Positions 25,435 through 35,008 of a DNA stretch of 64,000 nt are shown here, piece after piece (position 1 is the first letter of the stretch; the number at the start of each line of letters is the position of its first letter). The position numbers were made by a program, and so were the translations under genes. This DNA comes from Lachnoanaerobaculum umeaense. GTDB taxonomy: Bacteria; Bacillota; Clostridia; Lachnospirales; Lachnospiraceae. Under the pieces are notes generated by a model. The model saw only the letters and a program-made list of their open reading frames with translations. It did not search any database and had not been told where the DNA came from. The stretch lies in NCBI RefSeq assembly GCF_003589745.1, contig NZ_CP032364.1, forward strand, positions 1,302,001 to 1,366,000, read 5' to 3'.

Positions 25435-26493
25435 ATGAGAAAGAAAACAAGATTAGTACAAATTGGAGATAAACAAATAGGTGGAGATATGCCTATACTT
25501 ATACAGTCTATGTGTAATACAAAGACTGAGGACGTGAATGCCACAGTTGATCAGATACTTAGATTGGAAGAAGCAGGTTGCGATATAATAAGGGTAGCGG
25601 TACCAAATTTTGAGGCGGCATTGGCAATATCACAGATAAAAAAGCAAATTCATATACCGCTTGTAGCTGATATACATTTTGACTACAGACTGGCGCTTGA
25701 GGCTATAAAATCAGGTTGTGATAAGATAAGGATTAATCCCGGAAATATAGGAAGCAGTGAGAGAATAAAGGCTGTAGTAGATGCTTGCAAAGAGAGAAAT
25801 CTTCCTATAAGAGTTGGAGTAAATTCAGGATCTTTGGAGAAAAATCTCATTGAAAAATATGGAGGTGTGACTGCAGAGGGTATTGTAGAGTCCGCATTTG
25901 ACAAGGTAAAAATAATTGAGAATATGGACTATAACAATCTTGTCATAAGTATAAAATCCTCTGATGTAATGATGTGTGTAAAGGCACATGAGCTGATTTC
26001 GCAAAAATGTGATTATCCACTTCATATAGGTATTACTGAATCCGGTACTGTAAAAAGAGGAATGATAAAATCATCTCTTGGACTTGGTATTATATTGTAT
26101 CAAGGTATAGGTGATACTATAAGAGTATCATTAACAGGAGATCCGATAGAAGAAATATTTGCTGCAAAACTTATTTTAAGTAATTTGGGATTGAGGAAAG
26201 GTGGTATAGAAGTAGTGTCCTGTCCTACCTGTGGCAGAACAAATATAGATCTTATAGGGCTTGCTACAGAAGTAGAAAAATTAGTTGAAAACTATGATTT
26301 AAATATTAAAGTAGCAGTTATGGGCTGTGTTGTAAATGGGCCGGGAGAGGCTAAGGAAGCTGATATAGGTATTGCCGGCGGAATAGGTGAAGGACTTTTG
26401 ATAAAAAAAGGTAAGGTGGTGAAAAAGTTGCCGGAAAATGAACTTTTGTCTGCCTTGAAAGAGGAATTGGATATATTATCAAAAGAGGCATAG
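25435..26493 (+). CDS. ispG: 4-hydroxy-3-methylbut-2-en-1-yl diphosphate synthase (flavodoxin/ferredoxin)
   Basis: A 352-residue [4Fe-4S] enzyme of the penultimate MEP-pathway step. The N-terminal TIM barrel has MPILIQSMCNTKTED and VPLVADIHFDYRLAL-type motifs (seen as IPLVADIHFDYRLALEAI); the C-terminal cluster domain has SCPTCGRT and MGCVVNGPGEAKEAD with the three cluster Cys and a Glu. ATG 25435 is preceded by GGGAG at a proper distance; upstream GTG/ATG codons in frame are less well placed. Confidence 0.96.
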   Translation: MRKKTRLVQIGDKQIGGDMPILIQSMCNTKTEDVNATVDQILRLEEAGCDIIRVAVPNFEAALAISQIKKQIHIPLVADIHFDYRLALEAIKSGCDKIRINPGNIGSSERIKAVVDACKERNLPIRVGVNSGSLEKNLIEKYGGVTAEGIVESAFDKVKIIENMDYNNLVISIKSSDVMMCVKAHELISQKCDYPLHIGITESGTVKRGMIKSSLGLGIILYQGIGDTIRVSLTGDPIEEIFAAKLILSNLGLRKGGIEVVSCPTCGRTNIDLIGLATEVEKLVENYDLNIKVAVMGCVVNGPGEAKEADIGIAGGIGEGLLIKKGKVVKKLPENELLSALKEELDILSKEA

Positions 26494-26494
26494 A

Positions 26495-29400
26495 ATGTTA
26501 AAAAAATTCAAAGATGTTTTTCAAAGTTTAGAATGTTCGCGTCATATAGACGAACTTTTAAACTTTGTTTTTGTCGAAAAAGTAAGTGCCAGCAATGATA
26601 TGAGCTTGATAAGAATAAATATCATTGCTGAAAGGATAATAGAGAAAAAAACAATATTTGAACTGGAAGCACTTATAAAAGATAAGATGTTTCCAAGGAA
26701 GAATGTTAAGATAAAGATTTTTGAAAAATTTAAATTATCAAGTCAGTATACTGCCAAGAATCTTTTTGAAGTCTATAAGGAGAGCATATTTCTTGAGATA
26801 AAAAATTATAAGATACAACAGTATGTCATATTGAATAATGCAAATATAAGTTTTGACGGACCATATATGGATATGACTGTGGAAAAGAATATTTTAAATG
26901 AAAGCATTATAGATGATTTGGTAAGAGTGCTTGAAAAAATCTTTAATGAAAGATGTGGAATACTTTGTACAGTAAGGCATAAGTTTATTGCAAGAAAAGA
27001 GAAGGTGCAAGAAATAGAATATGCCGAAAGAATGGTTACAAAGAAAAGGGATAACAGTGATTTTGTTATGGGAAATTCTAATGTAGCTTGGGAAAGTGGT
27101 GAAAATAATGAGGCTGTAAAATCAACCGAGGATTCAACTAAGTCTGACTCTAAAAAAGATGAAGAAAAGAAGAAATTTGGAAATAAGGGCTATGATAAAA
27201 AAGTATATACTCCAAAATATACAAAGCAAAAACCAACTAATCCGGATGTTTTTTATGGAAGAGACTTTGATGACAATTTTATAAAACTTTCAGATTTAAT
27301 TGGAGAGATAGGAGAGGTATCTGTAAGAGGTAAGATAATAGAAGTTGACAGCAGATATCTTGAAAAAAGTAAATCAACACTTTATATTTTTGCAATCACA
27401 GACTTTAGCGATTCTATCTATGTAAAGATGTTTGTGCGTGATGAAAATCTGGATATAATTAAGGAAAATATTGTAAAAGGCAATTATGTTAAGATAAATG
27501 GTATGGCATTGATTGATAAATTTGATAGTGAGCTTACTATATCTTCAATAAAGGGTATTAAAAAATGTGAGAAGTTTGAAGAAAATATCAGAACAGACAA
27601 TGAACCGGTAAAGAGAGTTGAACTGCACTGTCATACTAAGATGAGTGATTTTGATGGAGTATCTTCAGCTTCAGATATAATAAATCAAGCTAAAAATTGG
27701 GGCATGGATGCGATTGCCATTACAGACCATGGAAATATACAGGCCTTTACTGAAGCAAGCCATGTAAAAAATCCACCGAAGATAATATATGGTGTTGAAG
27801 GTTACCTGGTAGATGATTTAAAAGAACTTGTAACAAATCCTATGGATAAGACTTTAGATGACGGTTTTATAGTATTTGATATAGAGACCACAGGTTTCTC
27901 TGCAAAAAATGATGCAATTACAGAAATTGGTGCTGTAAAAGTGGTAAAAGGAGAGATTGTAGACAGATTTTCTACATTTGTTAATCCACAGAGACCTATC
28001 CCTTTTAAGATAGAGGAACTTACACATATAAGTGATGCAATGGTCATGAATGCTCCTGTTATCGAAGAGATACTGCCAAAGTTTTTGGATTTTTGTGAAG
28101 ACTATATTATAGTTGCTCATAATGCCGGATTTGATACAGGATTCATTCGAGAGAATGCCGGAAGGATAAATAGAGAATATAATCCGTCCATAATAGACAC
28201 TGTAGCAATGGCTAGATTACTTCTTCCTGATTTGAATAGGTTTAAGCTTGACACAGTATGCAAGGCATTGAATATATCTCTGGAAGGTCATCATAGAGCA
28301 GTAAATGATGCTGAGGCGACAGCACAAATATGGATTGAATTCATAAAAAGACTTAAGGATAGGGGATTAAGTAATTTATCTGATGTTGCAAGACTTGGAG
28401 AGACAAATGCTGATATTGTGAAGAAGACAAAGTACAACCATGTCATTATTCTTGCCAAAAATGATATAGGCAGAATAAATCTGTATAAGTTGATTTCTCT
28501 CTCTCATATAGATTTCTTTAATAAAAGACCTAGAATACCTAAGTCTATTCTTGCAAAGATGAGAGAAGGGCTTATTATAGGAAGTGCCTGTGAACAGGGA
28601 GAGGTTTATAAGGCTATTTTAGATGATGCTACAGATGATGAAATTGATAGAATTGTATCATTTTATGATTATCTTGAAATTCAGCCTATAGGTAACAATA
28701 TGTTCCTTTTAGAAGAAGAGCAAAACGATATTAATTCAATTGAGGACCTTCAAGACATCAACAAAAGGATTGTAGAGCTTGGAAATGTCTATGAGAAGCC
28801 GGTGGTTGCTACCTGTGATGTGCATTTTTTAAATCCTGAAGATGAGATATATAGAAGAATTATATTTTATGGAAAAGGATATAAAGATGCAGATACACAG
28901 CCACCACTATATCTTCGTACCACAAGAGAAATGCTTGATGAGTTTGATTATCTTGGTAGTGAAAAAGCTTATGAAGTGGTTGTGACAAATACCAGAATGA
29001 TTGCAGATATGGTGGAGGTAATATCACCGGTAAGACCGGATAAATGCCCACCTGTGATAGAAAATTCAGATGAGGACCTCACAAATGCCTGCTATAAAAA
29101 AGCACATGAGCAATATGGAGAAGTGTTGCCGAAAATAGTCGAAGACAGATTGAAAAAAGAACTTAACTCTATTATTTCAAATGGTTTTGCGGTTATGTAT
29201 ATCATAGCGAAAAAGCTGGTGGAAAAGAGCAATGAAGATGGTTACCTTGTAGGTTCAAGAGGTTCTGTAGGTTCTTCATTTGCCGCATATACATCTGGTA
29301 TAACAGAGGTAAATCCATTACCTGCACATTATTATTGTGATTGTAAATATGTGGACTTTGATTCACCGGAGGTCAAAGCTTTTGCCGGAATGGCAGGCTG

Positions 29401-30943
29401 CGATATGCCGGATAAGATTTGTCCAAAATGTGGAAGGAAGTTAAAAAAGGACGGTTTTGATATACCATTTGAGACATTCCTCGGATTTAAGGGGGATAAA
29501 GAGCCGGATATTGACTTGAACTTTTCGGGAGAATATCAGCCAAATGCTCATGAATATACCGAGGTGATATTTGGTAAGGGATATACTTATAGAGCAGGCA
29601 CAGTAGGTACTTTAGCTAATAAGACCGCCTATGGTTATGTAAAGCATTATTTTGATGATAAAAATGAGGATAAGAGAAAATGTGAGATAAACAGACTGGC
29701 TGTAGGTTGTGAAGGTGTAAGAAGAACCACAGGACAACATCCCGGAGGTATCATAGTATTACCACATGGTGAGGAGATCTATACCTTTACACCTGTGCAA
29801 AGACCGGCAAATGATATGACTACAAAGACTATTACAACACATTTTGATTATCACGCTATTGATCATAATCTTTTGAAGCTTGATATTCTGGGACATCAGG
29901 ATCCAACTATGATTAGAATGCTTCAAGATCTTACAGGCATTGACCCGGTAAAGGATATACCTTTGGATTCTAAGGAAACTATGAGTTTATTCCAAAATAC
30001 ATCTGCACTTGGTGTTGAACCAAAAGATATACTTGACTGCCCATTAGGTGCTTTAGGTGTACCGGAGTTTGGTACTGACTTTGCTATGCAAATGTTAATA
30101 GATACAAAACCACAGGGACTCTCAGATTTGGTGAGAATAGCAGGACTGGCACATGGTACTGATGTTTGGCTTGGAAATGCACAGACTTTGATACTGGAGG
30201 GCAAGGCCACCATCAGAACTGCCATCTGTACCAGAGATGATATTATGATTTATCTGATTGAGCAGGGCCTTGATGAGGGTGAGTCTTTTAAGATAATGGA
30301 GAGTGTCAGAAAGGGAAAAGGACTTACTGATGAATGGGAAAAACATATGGAAGAGAATGGTGTGCCGGATTGGTATATCTGGTCTTGTAAGAAGATAAAG
30401 TATATGTTCCCCAAAGCACATGCTGCAGCCTATGTTATGATGGCATGGAGAATTGCATATTGTAAGATATTTTATCCACTGGCATATTATACAGCGTATT
30501 TTACTATAAGAGCGACAGGTTTTAACTATTCTTTGATGTGCATGGGTAAGGATAAACTTGAGTTTAATATTGCACAGTACAAGAAAAATCCAGATACTAC
30601 AGCTAAATATGCGGATACTTTGCGTGATATGAGAATAGTTCAGGAGATGTATGCCAGAGGCTTTGAATTTGCAAAAATTGATCTCTTTAAAGTTCATCCC
30701 ACAAAATTTCAGATAATGGATGACGGTAAGATAATGCCTTCACTTTCAAGCATTGAAGGTCTGGGAGAAACGGCTGCAACATCTATAGTCAATGCAACCA
30801 AGGCAGGACCTTTTATCTCAAAGGATGACTTTATGTCCAGAGCTAAGGTAGGAAAGAGTACATGTGAATTGCTTGATAATTTGAATCTACTTGGCGATTT
30901 GCCTGAGAGCAATCAGATATCGTTTTTTGATTTGATGGGGTAG
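26495..30943 (+). CDS. polC: DNA polymerase III alpha subunit, PolC type
   Basis: The 1482-residue replicative polymerase of low-GC Gram-positives with its own proofreading exonuclease. The order is: N-terminal domain (1-~190), charged Lys/Glu-rich linker, OB fold (~265-360), PHP domain starting VELHCHTKMSDFDGV and split by the exonuclease, DnaQ-like exonuclease (FIVFDIETTGFS and HHRAVNDAEAT, ~455-620), then the palm and fingers (SRGSVGSSFAAYTSG, EPDIDLNFSGEYQ). A four-Cys zinc knuckle (YYCDCKY ... CPKCGRK) is visible near residue 950-990. ATG 26495 follows the ispG stop by one base. Confidence 0.97.
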   Translation: MLKKFKDVFQSLECSRHIDELLNFVFVEKVSASNDMSLIRINIIAERIIEKKTIFELEALIKDKMFPRKNVKIKIFEKFKLSSQYTAKNLFEVYKESIFLEIKNYKIQQYVILNNANISFDGPYMDMTVEKNILNESIIDDLVRVLEKIFNERCGILCTVRHKFIARKEKVQEIEYAERMVTKKRDNSDFVMGNSNVAWESGENNEAVKSTEDSTKSDSKKDEEKKKFGNKGYDKKVYTPKYTKQKPTNPDVFYGRDFDDNFIKLSDLIGEIGEVSVRGKIIEVDSRYLEKSKSTLYIFAITDFSDSIYVKMFVRDENLDIIKENIVKGNYVKINGMALIDKFDSELTISSIKGIKKCEKFEENIRTDNEPVKRVELHCHTKMSDFDGVSSASDIINQAKNWGMDAIAITDHGNIQAFTEASHVKNPPKIIYGVEGYLVDDLKELVTNPMDKTLDDGFIVFDIETTGFSAKNDAITEIGAVKVVKGEIVDRFSTFVNPQRPIPFKIEELTHISDAMVMNAPVIEEILPKFLDFCEDYIIVAHNAGFDTGFIRENAGRINREYNPSIIDTVAMARLLLPDLNRFKLDTVCKALNISLEGHHRAVNDAEATAQIWIEFIKRLKDRGLSNLSDVARLGETNADIVKKTKYNHVIILAKNDIGRINLYKLISLSHIDFFNKRPRIPKSILAKMREGLIIGSACEQGEVYKAILDDATDDEIDRIVSFYDYLEIQPIGNNMFLLEEEQNDINSIEDLQDINKRIVELGNVYEKPVVATCDVHFLNPEDEIYRRIIFYGKGYKDADTQPPLYLRTTREMLDEFDYLGSEKAYEVVVTNTRMIADMVEVISPVRPDKCPPVIENSDEDLTNACYKKAHEQYGEVLPKIVEDRLKKELNSIISNGFAVMYIIAKKLVEKSNEDGYLVGSRGSVGSSFAAYTSGITEVNPLPAHYYCDCKYVDFDSPEVKAFAGMAGCDMPDKICPKCGRKLKKDGFDIPFETFLGFKGDKEPDIDLNFSGEYQPNAHEYTEVIFGKGYTYRAGTVGTLANKTAYGYVKHYFDDKNEDKRKCEINRLAVGCEGVRRTTGQHPGGIIVLPHGEEIYTFTPVQRPANDMTTKTITTHFDYHAIDHNLLKLDILGHQDPTMIRMLQDLTGIDPVKDIPLDSKETMSLFQNTSALGVEPKDILDCPLGALGVPEFGTDFAMQMLIDTKPQGLSDLVRIAGLAHGTDVWLGNAQTLILEGKATIRTAICTRDDIMIYLIEQGLDEGESFKIMESVRKGKGLTDEWEKHMEENGVPDWYIWSCKKIKYMFPKAHAAAYVMMAWRIAYCKIFYPLAYYTAYFTIRATGFNYSLMCMGKDKLEFNIAQYKKNPDTTAKYADTLRDMRIVQEMYARGFEFAKIDLFKVHPTKFQIMDDGKIMPSLSSIEGLGETAATSIVNATKAGPFISKDDFMSRAKVGKSTCELLDNLNLLGDLPESNQISFFDLMG

Positions 30944-31025
30944 GATATAGAAGAACTAATTACGTTAAAGTATAATTTGTTCTAGAGTTATTTCTAAAGT
31001 TAGTTTAATTAAGAAGAAATAGAAC

Positions 31026-31304
31026 ATGGAATGTTTAACATGTGGAAAGATAACAGATAATAAAAAGGAATTTTATGAGGTTACCGGTAGAGTGGGTTTG
31101 AAGTATATTTGTAAGGAATGTGCATCCGAGCTTGGATATAATAATTTTTTTTCTGTTGGAATTCATACAAATACTGATCTGCTAAAAAAATATGTAAAGA
31201 TTCATCCTGAAGCACAAGAAAGACTTGATTTACATATACAAGGAAAACTTGAGTCAAATTCGGGTATAGTAGAACAGATTAATGGATATATTGGCAGGAA
31301 TTAA
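31026..31304 (+). CDS. Small zinc-ribbon-like protein, function unknown
   Basis: A 92-residue protein with two Cys pairs, CLTCG at residues 3-7 and CKEC at ~35-38, spaced as in a treble-clef or zinc ribbon, and a charged C-terminal helix with KKYVKIHPEAQERLDLH. I do not recognise a named family. The upstream ribosome binding site is weak. The gene starts an accessory stretch between polC and ylxM; its end runs into the coding frame of the next, broken gene, so the 3' neighbourhood has probably been rearranged. Confidence 0.55.
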   Translation: MECLTCGKITDNKKEFYEVTGRVGLKYICKECASELGYNNFFSVGIHTNTDLLKKYVKIHPEAQERLDLHIQGKLESNSGIVEQINGYIGRN

Positions 31305-32464
31305 AATCTACGGAAACTATTGAAAATACGAATATTGATAAACAAACAAGTTCTGTTTCAGAGAGTGCTGCAGAAAATAAGCTTACCGATACGGAAATAA
31401 ATGAAATAAGGGATTTAATAAGCATAATGGAGGAGGAAACTCCTGAAATCAAATATAATGATATTGATGATTCTCTTTTAGAGTTTTATACAAAACCTAT
31501 AAAAGATGACTATAAGTTTTTGGGGCGGTTTTCTGATAATGGATATGCATATATTATCGGGATATCTAAAGCTGAAAAACCACCTTTGATGGATTTAGAT
31601 TTGATGGTTGAAAAAAACGGATATGTTCAGCTGGGGAAATTGATTGATGATCAGATGGGTAGTGAGGATAGTTTTGATAAAATATATGATTTTTCGGGGA
31701 TTTTGTCCTTTTATCAAAGTAAAGACGGGAAATATATATATTTGGGTATTAAACAATATTCAGATTTTGAGGATATATCAGATGATACAAAATACTCAGG
31801 TATGAACTTAGGTGAGGTATTTAATGAAGCAGTGAATAAAAACAGGAAGGAATATATCAGTCAATTACATGAAAAACAATTAAGAGCCCTTAAGCCTTTT
31901 AAGACACCATATATATCGTTGTATAAATGGGAACATGGGGAGGATTTTTATGCATACAAACCGATTTCATATGATGAACTTACTGCAATTACAGAAGATA
32001 AGAGCAAAGTTGATTCTTCAAAAATAAACAGTGAATGTGTAAGCTTATATGACTATGATGGTGAAGCTATGCCATTTATGGACTATATTAATGAATCTCT
32101 TTATGATAAAATCAAATATTTTTATGAAATCCGTTCTTTAGATGAGATTACAGATATTTCTTCCGTAAAATTGATTCGAAAAAATGCACAAGAAGGGCAA
32201 AGCAAGATTATAAACATAGAGGATCCTGATGCAGTTAATGAAATAGTTGAAGTTTTAAAAAGCTCTGAAGTATCTTATATGGGCAGACCGTCTTATGAGG
32301 ATTTATTGATTCTTACAAAAAAAGACGGAAGCGAGATAGAACTACAGATTACGCCATATTGCTTAGGAATAGTTGCGGGAGAAGGATTTATTTTGGGAAG
32401 CTCTGTTTGCTACAGCCCTGGAAGTGAAGAGTGGATCAGTTTAATGGAAAAATATTTTAAATAA
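31283..32464 (+). pseudogene. Lipoprotein-like gene lacking its signal peptide (5' truncated)
   Basis: The frame is open from 31283 to the stop at 32464. Its first part (STETIENTNIDKQTSSVSES) looks like the Ser/Thr/Asn-rich tether that follows the cysteine of Firmicute lipoproteins, but no signal peptide or start codon with a ribosome binding site precedes it, and it overlaps the end of the small gene at 31026. An ATG at 31427 would give 345 residues, again with no signal. The rest is an uncharacterised mixed alpha/beta protein. Loss of the 5' end by deletion is the simplest reading; expression as a cytoplasmic protein is possible. Confidence 0.55.
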
Positions 32465-32471
32465 TACATAT

Positions 32472-32508
32472 TTGACAAAAGATGAATAAAGTAATACAAT
32501 CGTATTAC
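32472..32508 (+). promoter_or_regulatory. Promoter and operator of the toxin-antitoxin operon
   Basis: TTGACA (32472-32477) and TACAAT (32495-32500) are 17 bases apart. GTAATAC at 32491-32497 is repeated as an exact inverted complement, GTATTAC, at 32502-32508, so a perfect palindrome covers the -10 box. This is the position expected for autorepression by an antitoxin or antitoxin-toxin complex. Confidence 0.75.
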
Positions 32509-32526
32509 ACAAGAAAGGAGGATATT

Positions 32527-32751
32527 ATGTCTGTAATTAGTTTGAGGGTTCCTGAAAATGAATTGAATATTTTTAAATCATATGCAAAACATAATGATAA
32601 GTCCTTGTCTGAAATAATCAGAATTACTATGCTGGAGCGTATTGAGGATGAATATGACCTTAAGGCATTTGAAGAATACGAGGCTGAGAAGCAATCAGGT
32701 ACATTAAAAACTCGTCCAGTCAGTGAGCTATGGAAAGAACTTGATTTATGA
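32527..32751 (+). CDS. RelB/DinJ-type antitoxin
   Basis: A 74-residue antitoxin. The N-terminal part (SVISLRVPENELNIFKSYA, then KSLSEIIRITMLERIEDEYD) has the ribbon-helix-helix pattern that binds operator DNA, and the C-terminal tail with an acidic helix and VSELWKELDL would wrap around the toxin. ATG 32527 follows a strong AAAGGAGG; the upstream ATG at 32482 lies inside the promoter and is rejected. The stop overlaps the toxin start (ATGA), which allows translational coupling. Confidence 0.88.
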   Translation: MSVISLRVPENELNIFKSYAKHNDKSLSEIIRITMLERIEDEYDLKAFEEYEAEKQSGTLKTRPVSELWKELDL

Positions 32752-33017
32752 TTTATGAGATAAGTACAACAGATAAATTTGACAAATCATTTAAAAAATT
32801 AGATAGACAAGCTCAAAGAATACTTAAAACTTGGATTGATAAAAATCTAATGAACTGTGATAATCCCAGAGCACATGGCAAGGCACTGTCCGCAAACAGG
32901 AGCGGACAATGGAGATATCGTGTTGGTGATTACCGAATTTTAGCTGAAATACAAGACAATAGACTTGTATTAATTCTTATTGATGTTGGACATAGAAAAG
33001 ATATTTATTTATTTTAA
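32748..33017 (+). CDS. RelE/ParE-superfamily toxin
   Basis: An 89-residue toxin of the RelE/StbE type, expected to cleave mRNA on the ribosome. Typical features are YEISTTDKFDKSFKKLD at the N-terminus, the basic central part GKALSANRSGQWRYRVGDYR, and the C-terminal strand VLILIDVGHRKDIY. Arg and Lys residues in RYRVGDYR and GHRKDIY are the usual catalytic positions. Starts within the antitoxin stop. Confidence 0.9.
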   Translation: MIYEISTTDKFDKSFKKLDRQAQRILKTWIDKNLMNCDNPRAHGKALSANRSGQWRYRVGDYRILAEIQDNRLVLILIDVGHRKDIYLF

Positions 33018-33101
33018 AATTATGTATAGCGAATTTTTTCAAGCTGTCAAGTAAAAACACTGTCAAGCATAAATGATTATGTCCCAAAATAATTAATTTA
33101 T

Positions 33102-33126
33102 AAGCCCCCACAAAGGGGCTTTTATT
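33102..33126. terminator. Bidirectional terminator
   Basis: AAGCCCC pairs with GGGGCTT and is followed by TTTATT; A-rich sequence lies on the other side. It separates the toxin gene from the convergent transposase remnant. Confidence 0.75.
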
Positions 33127-33868
33127 ATGCACTTTTTATGTCTTCTTCAATTCTGTGTGGCTGTGAGTGTGCGAATTTATTAAAGGCATCCAATCTCCAA
33201 GGATGGTTAATAGGCGATATATAAGGCTTTCTAGGCTTTGGCTGTTTGTAGTCAGCGTCCAAGTCCTTAGATTTGTGTTCATGAGCCGGTATTTCTTCCA
33301 ATGCATAAATGTCCTTGTCATTTACGCACGCAAACATAGACCTATCAAATGCCTTGATAAGCATAACCTTGGTACCCTTTCGATAATGGGTCTGCACTCC
33401 TTTGTGATCTATCATCTTATAAAATTTCTTCTCGAATTGAATCGCATGTCCGGCATCAACAGTTCTCTCAGTTAAAACCGCCAAAGTAAGATTTATTTTT
33501 TCTTTAGATGGTTGCGTTTCAAAGACAGATTTGATACTATAAAGTGGAAGTGCGAACTTCTCATTGAATTCTTTTATGTAGTGGTAAATGAATTCATTGG
33601 CTTTATGGATATCGGTTACGCCTGCGAGTCTAAACTCAATAGGCAGGCGTGACTGTAAAGTCTGATTCAATCGTTCTATACGTCCTTTAGCCTGTGGTAC
33701 GCTGCTTGATTCAAGCTGTGTGCCAAGTTGCTTACAGGCGTATGCAAACTGTGTATAGGTGTCTTTGTCGTCAGATAAGGCACCTTTTTTCTTGTAATTA
33801 AATACATTTCGTTTATCAGTAATAAACTTATAGGGAATACCATAATTGGTAAGGATCTGTTCAAACAA
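33125..33868 (-). pseudogene. ISNCY/IS1202-like transposase, C-terminal fragment
   Basis: The 247-residue fragment starts inside the DDE domain: GIPYKFITDKRNVF carries the second Asp and AKGRIERLNQTLQSRLPIE carries the Glu, but the N-terminal helix-turn-helix part and the first Asp are missing. The C-terminal beta-rich Mu-type domain is intact to the stop near 33125. Upstream (33869-33905) the sequence no longer matches a transposase, so this is a relic broken at its 5' end. No terminal inverted repeats were found. It lies in the accessory patch between polC and ylxM. Confidence 0.75.
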
Positions 33869-34042
33869 AATGTTAAATCCATGATTTTTAGGAAGCTACT
33901 TTTATATTTAAAGCTATAAGATTTACTCTTAATAAAAATTGCTTATTTATAAACAATATGCTAAAATTATACCGGTTTTATCGTGTAAAAAAATATTAAA
34001 ACACGCAAAAATTAAACCAAATAATTTTGTTGGAGAGGTATT

Positions 34043-34801
34043 ATGATAAATTTAGGTTTGTTAAAAAAACAAATATTGTTGACAATTGGAGTATTTGCTA
34101 CATTGATAGGGATTTCCGGATGTGTGGATTACAAAAAATATATTGACGAAAGAACCCTAGAGGAAACTACCGCAGTTGTAGATAATGAGACAGAGGAAAC
34201 TACTCAAATAGAGGAAACCACTGTGATTGAAGAAACAGAAACTGTGGACCCAAAAGATGACAACTATTATATGGAAAAGTATGCACCGGTAATAGAGGAA
34301 TATAAAAGTTGGATATATAATGGAACAGGTGATTACGGTTATGTAGATCCTAATATACCACCGAATAAAGATTCTAGATATGGTTTTATTGACATTAATG
34401 GTAATGGTAGTAAAGAGATGATAATATCTTCTGATAAATATATTGATAATATATTTACTTTAAATAATGAAGCTCCTGCTTATGTTGCTACAAGTGGAAT
34501 AAGAATATGGATAGAAATCCTTGATGGTGGATATATATTTCAAGGTTCACACTCGGGCAGATCATATTACTATGAAATATATCAATTGGATAATAATGAT
34601 AAGTTTATAAATGTATCTTCCGCCATAAAGGAATATAATGGTAATGATAAAAACGGAGTGGATATATTTGAATATAAAGTTAACGATACCGATGTGTCAG
34701 AGAGTGAATTTGATATGTTCTGTCAAGAATATGCCATTGATGAAAATGGAGTTTCAGCTAGAGGCACAGATCCTATGTATTTAGGAACAAATGAATTTTA
34801 A
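34043..34801 (+). CDS. Lipoprotein, function unknown
   Basis: A 252-residue lipoprotein: signal with lipobox GISGC near residue 27, then a Thr/Glu-rich tether (EETTAVVDNETEETTQ-like, residues ~38-72), then a globular part with YGFIDINGNGSKEMIIS, a strand-loop-strand that resembles FG-GAP/VCBS-type Ca2+-binding repeats found in lipoproteins. GGAGAGG precedes ATG 34043. No functional partner is obvious; it stands between an IS remnant and ylxM. Confidence 0.7.
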   Translation: MINLGLLKKQILLTIGVFATLIGISGCVDYKKYIDERTLEETTAVVDNETEETTQIEETTVIEETETVDPKDDNYYMEKYAPVIEEYKSWIYNGTGDYGYVDPNIPPNKDSRYGFIDINGNGSKEMIISSDKYIDNIFTLNNEAPAYVATSGIRIWIEILDGGYIFQGSHSGRSYYYEIYQLDNNDKFINVSSAIKEYNGNDKNGVDIFEYKVNDTDVSESEFDMFCQEYAIDENGVSARGTDPMYLGTNEF

Positions 34802-34841
34802 TGGACTTATATAGTAAAATAAGACTATTTGTAAAATATTT

Positions 34842-34869
34842 GGTGAGTTTACTTTTAACTCACCTTTTA
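34842..34869 (+). terminator. Terminator after the lipoprotein gene
   Basis: GGTGAGTT (34842-34849) pairs with AACTCACC (34857-34864), followed by TTTTAT. Confidence 0.75.
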
Positions 34870-34952
34870 TTAGTTTATTATAGTCAATATATAGAAGAAT
34901 CTTGGAAAGAAATTAATAACCGGAAATAAGTATTATGACTAAACTTTTTTTG

Positions 34953-34987
34953 AGCTGTCAAGTAAAAACACTTGACAGCTTCTTTTT
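34953..34987 (+). terminator. Strong hairpin terminator overlapping the ylxM promoter
   Basis: A perfect 11-base stem (34953-34963 with 34970-34980) and a six-base loop are followed by TCTTTTT. The right arm contains the TTGACA box of the next promoter, so terminator and promoter share bases. Confidence 0.8.
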
Positions 34988-35000
34988 ATGCTGTTATACT
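34972..35000 (+). promoter_or_regulatory. Promoter of the ylxM-ffh operon
   Basis: TTGACA (34972-34977), 17-base spacer, TATACT (34995-35000): a near-consensus sigma-A promoter. Its start point would fall at about 35006-35009, on or just before the ylxM ATG. Confidence 0.8.
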
Positions 35001-35008
35001 CTCACAGT

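Noticed and set aside
33125..33905. Complete insertion sequence at the ISNCY-like transposase
   Set aside because: The transposase lacks its N-terminal third and no terminal inverted repeats or short target duplication could be found.
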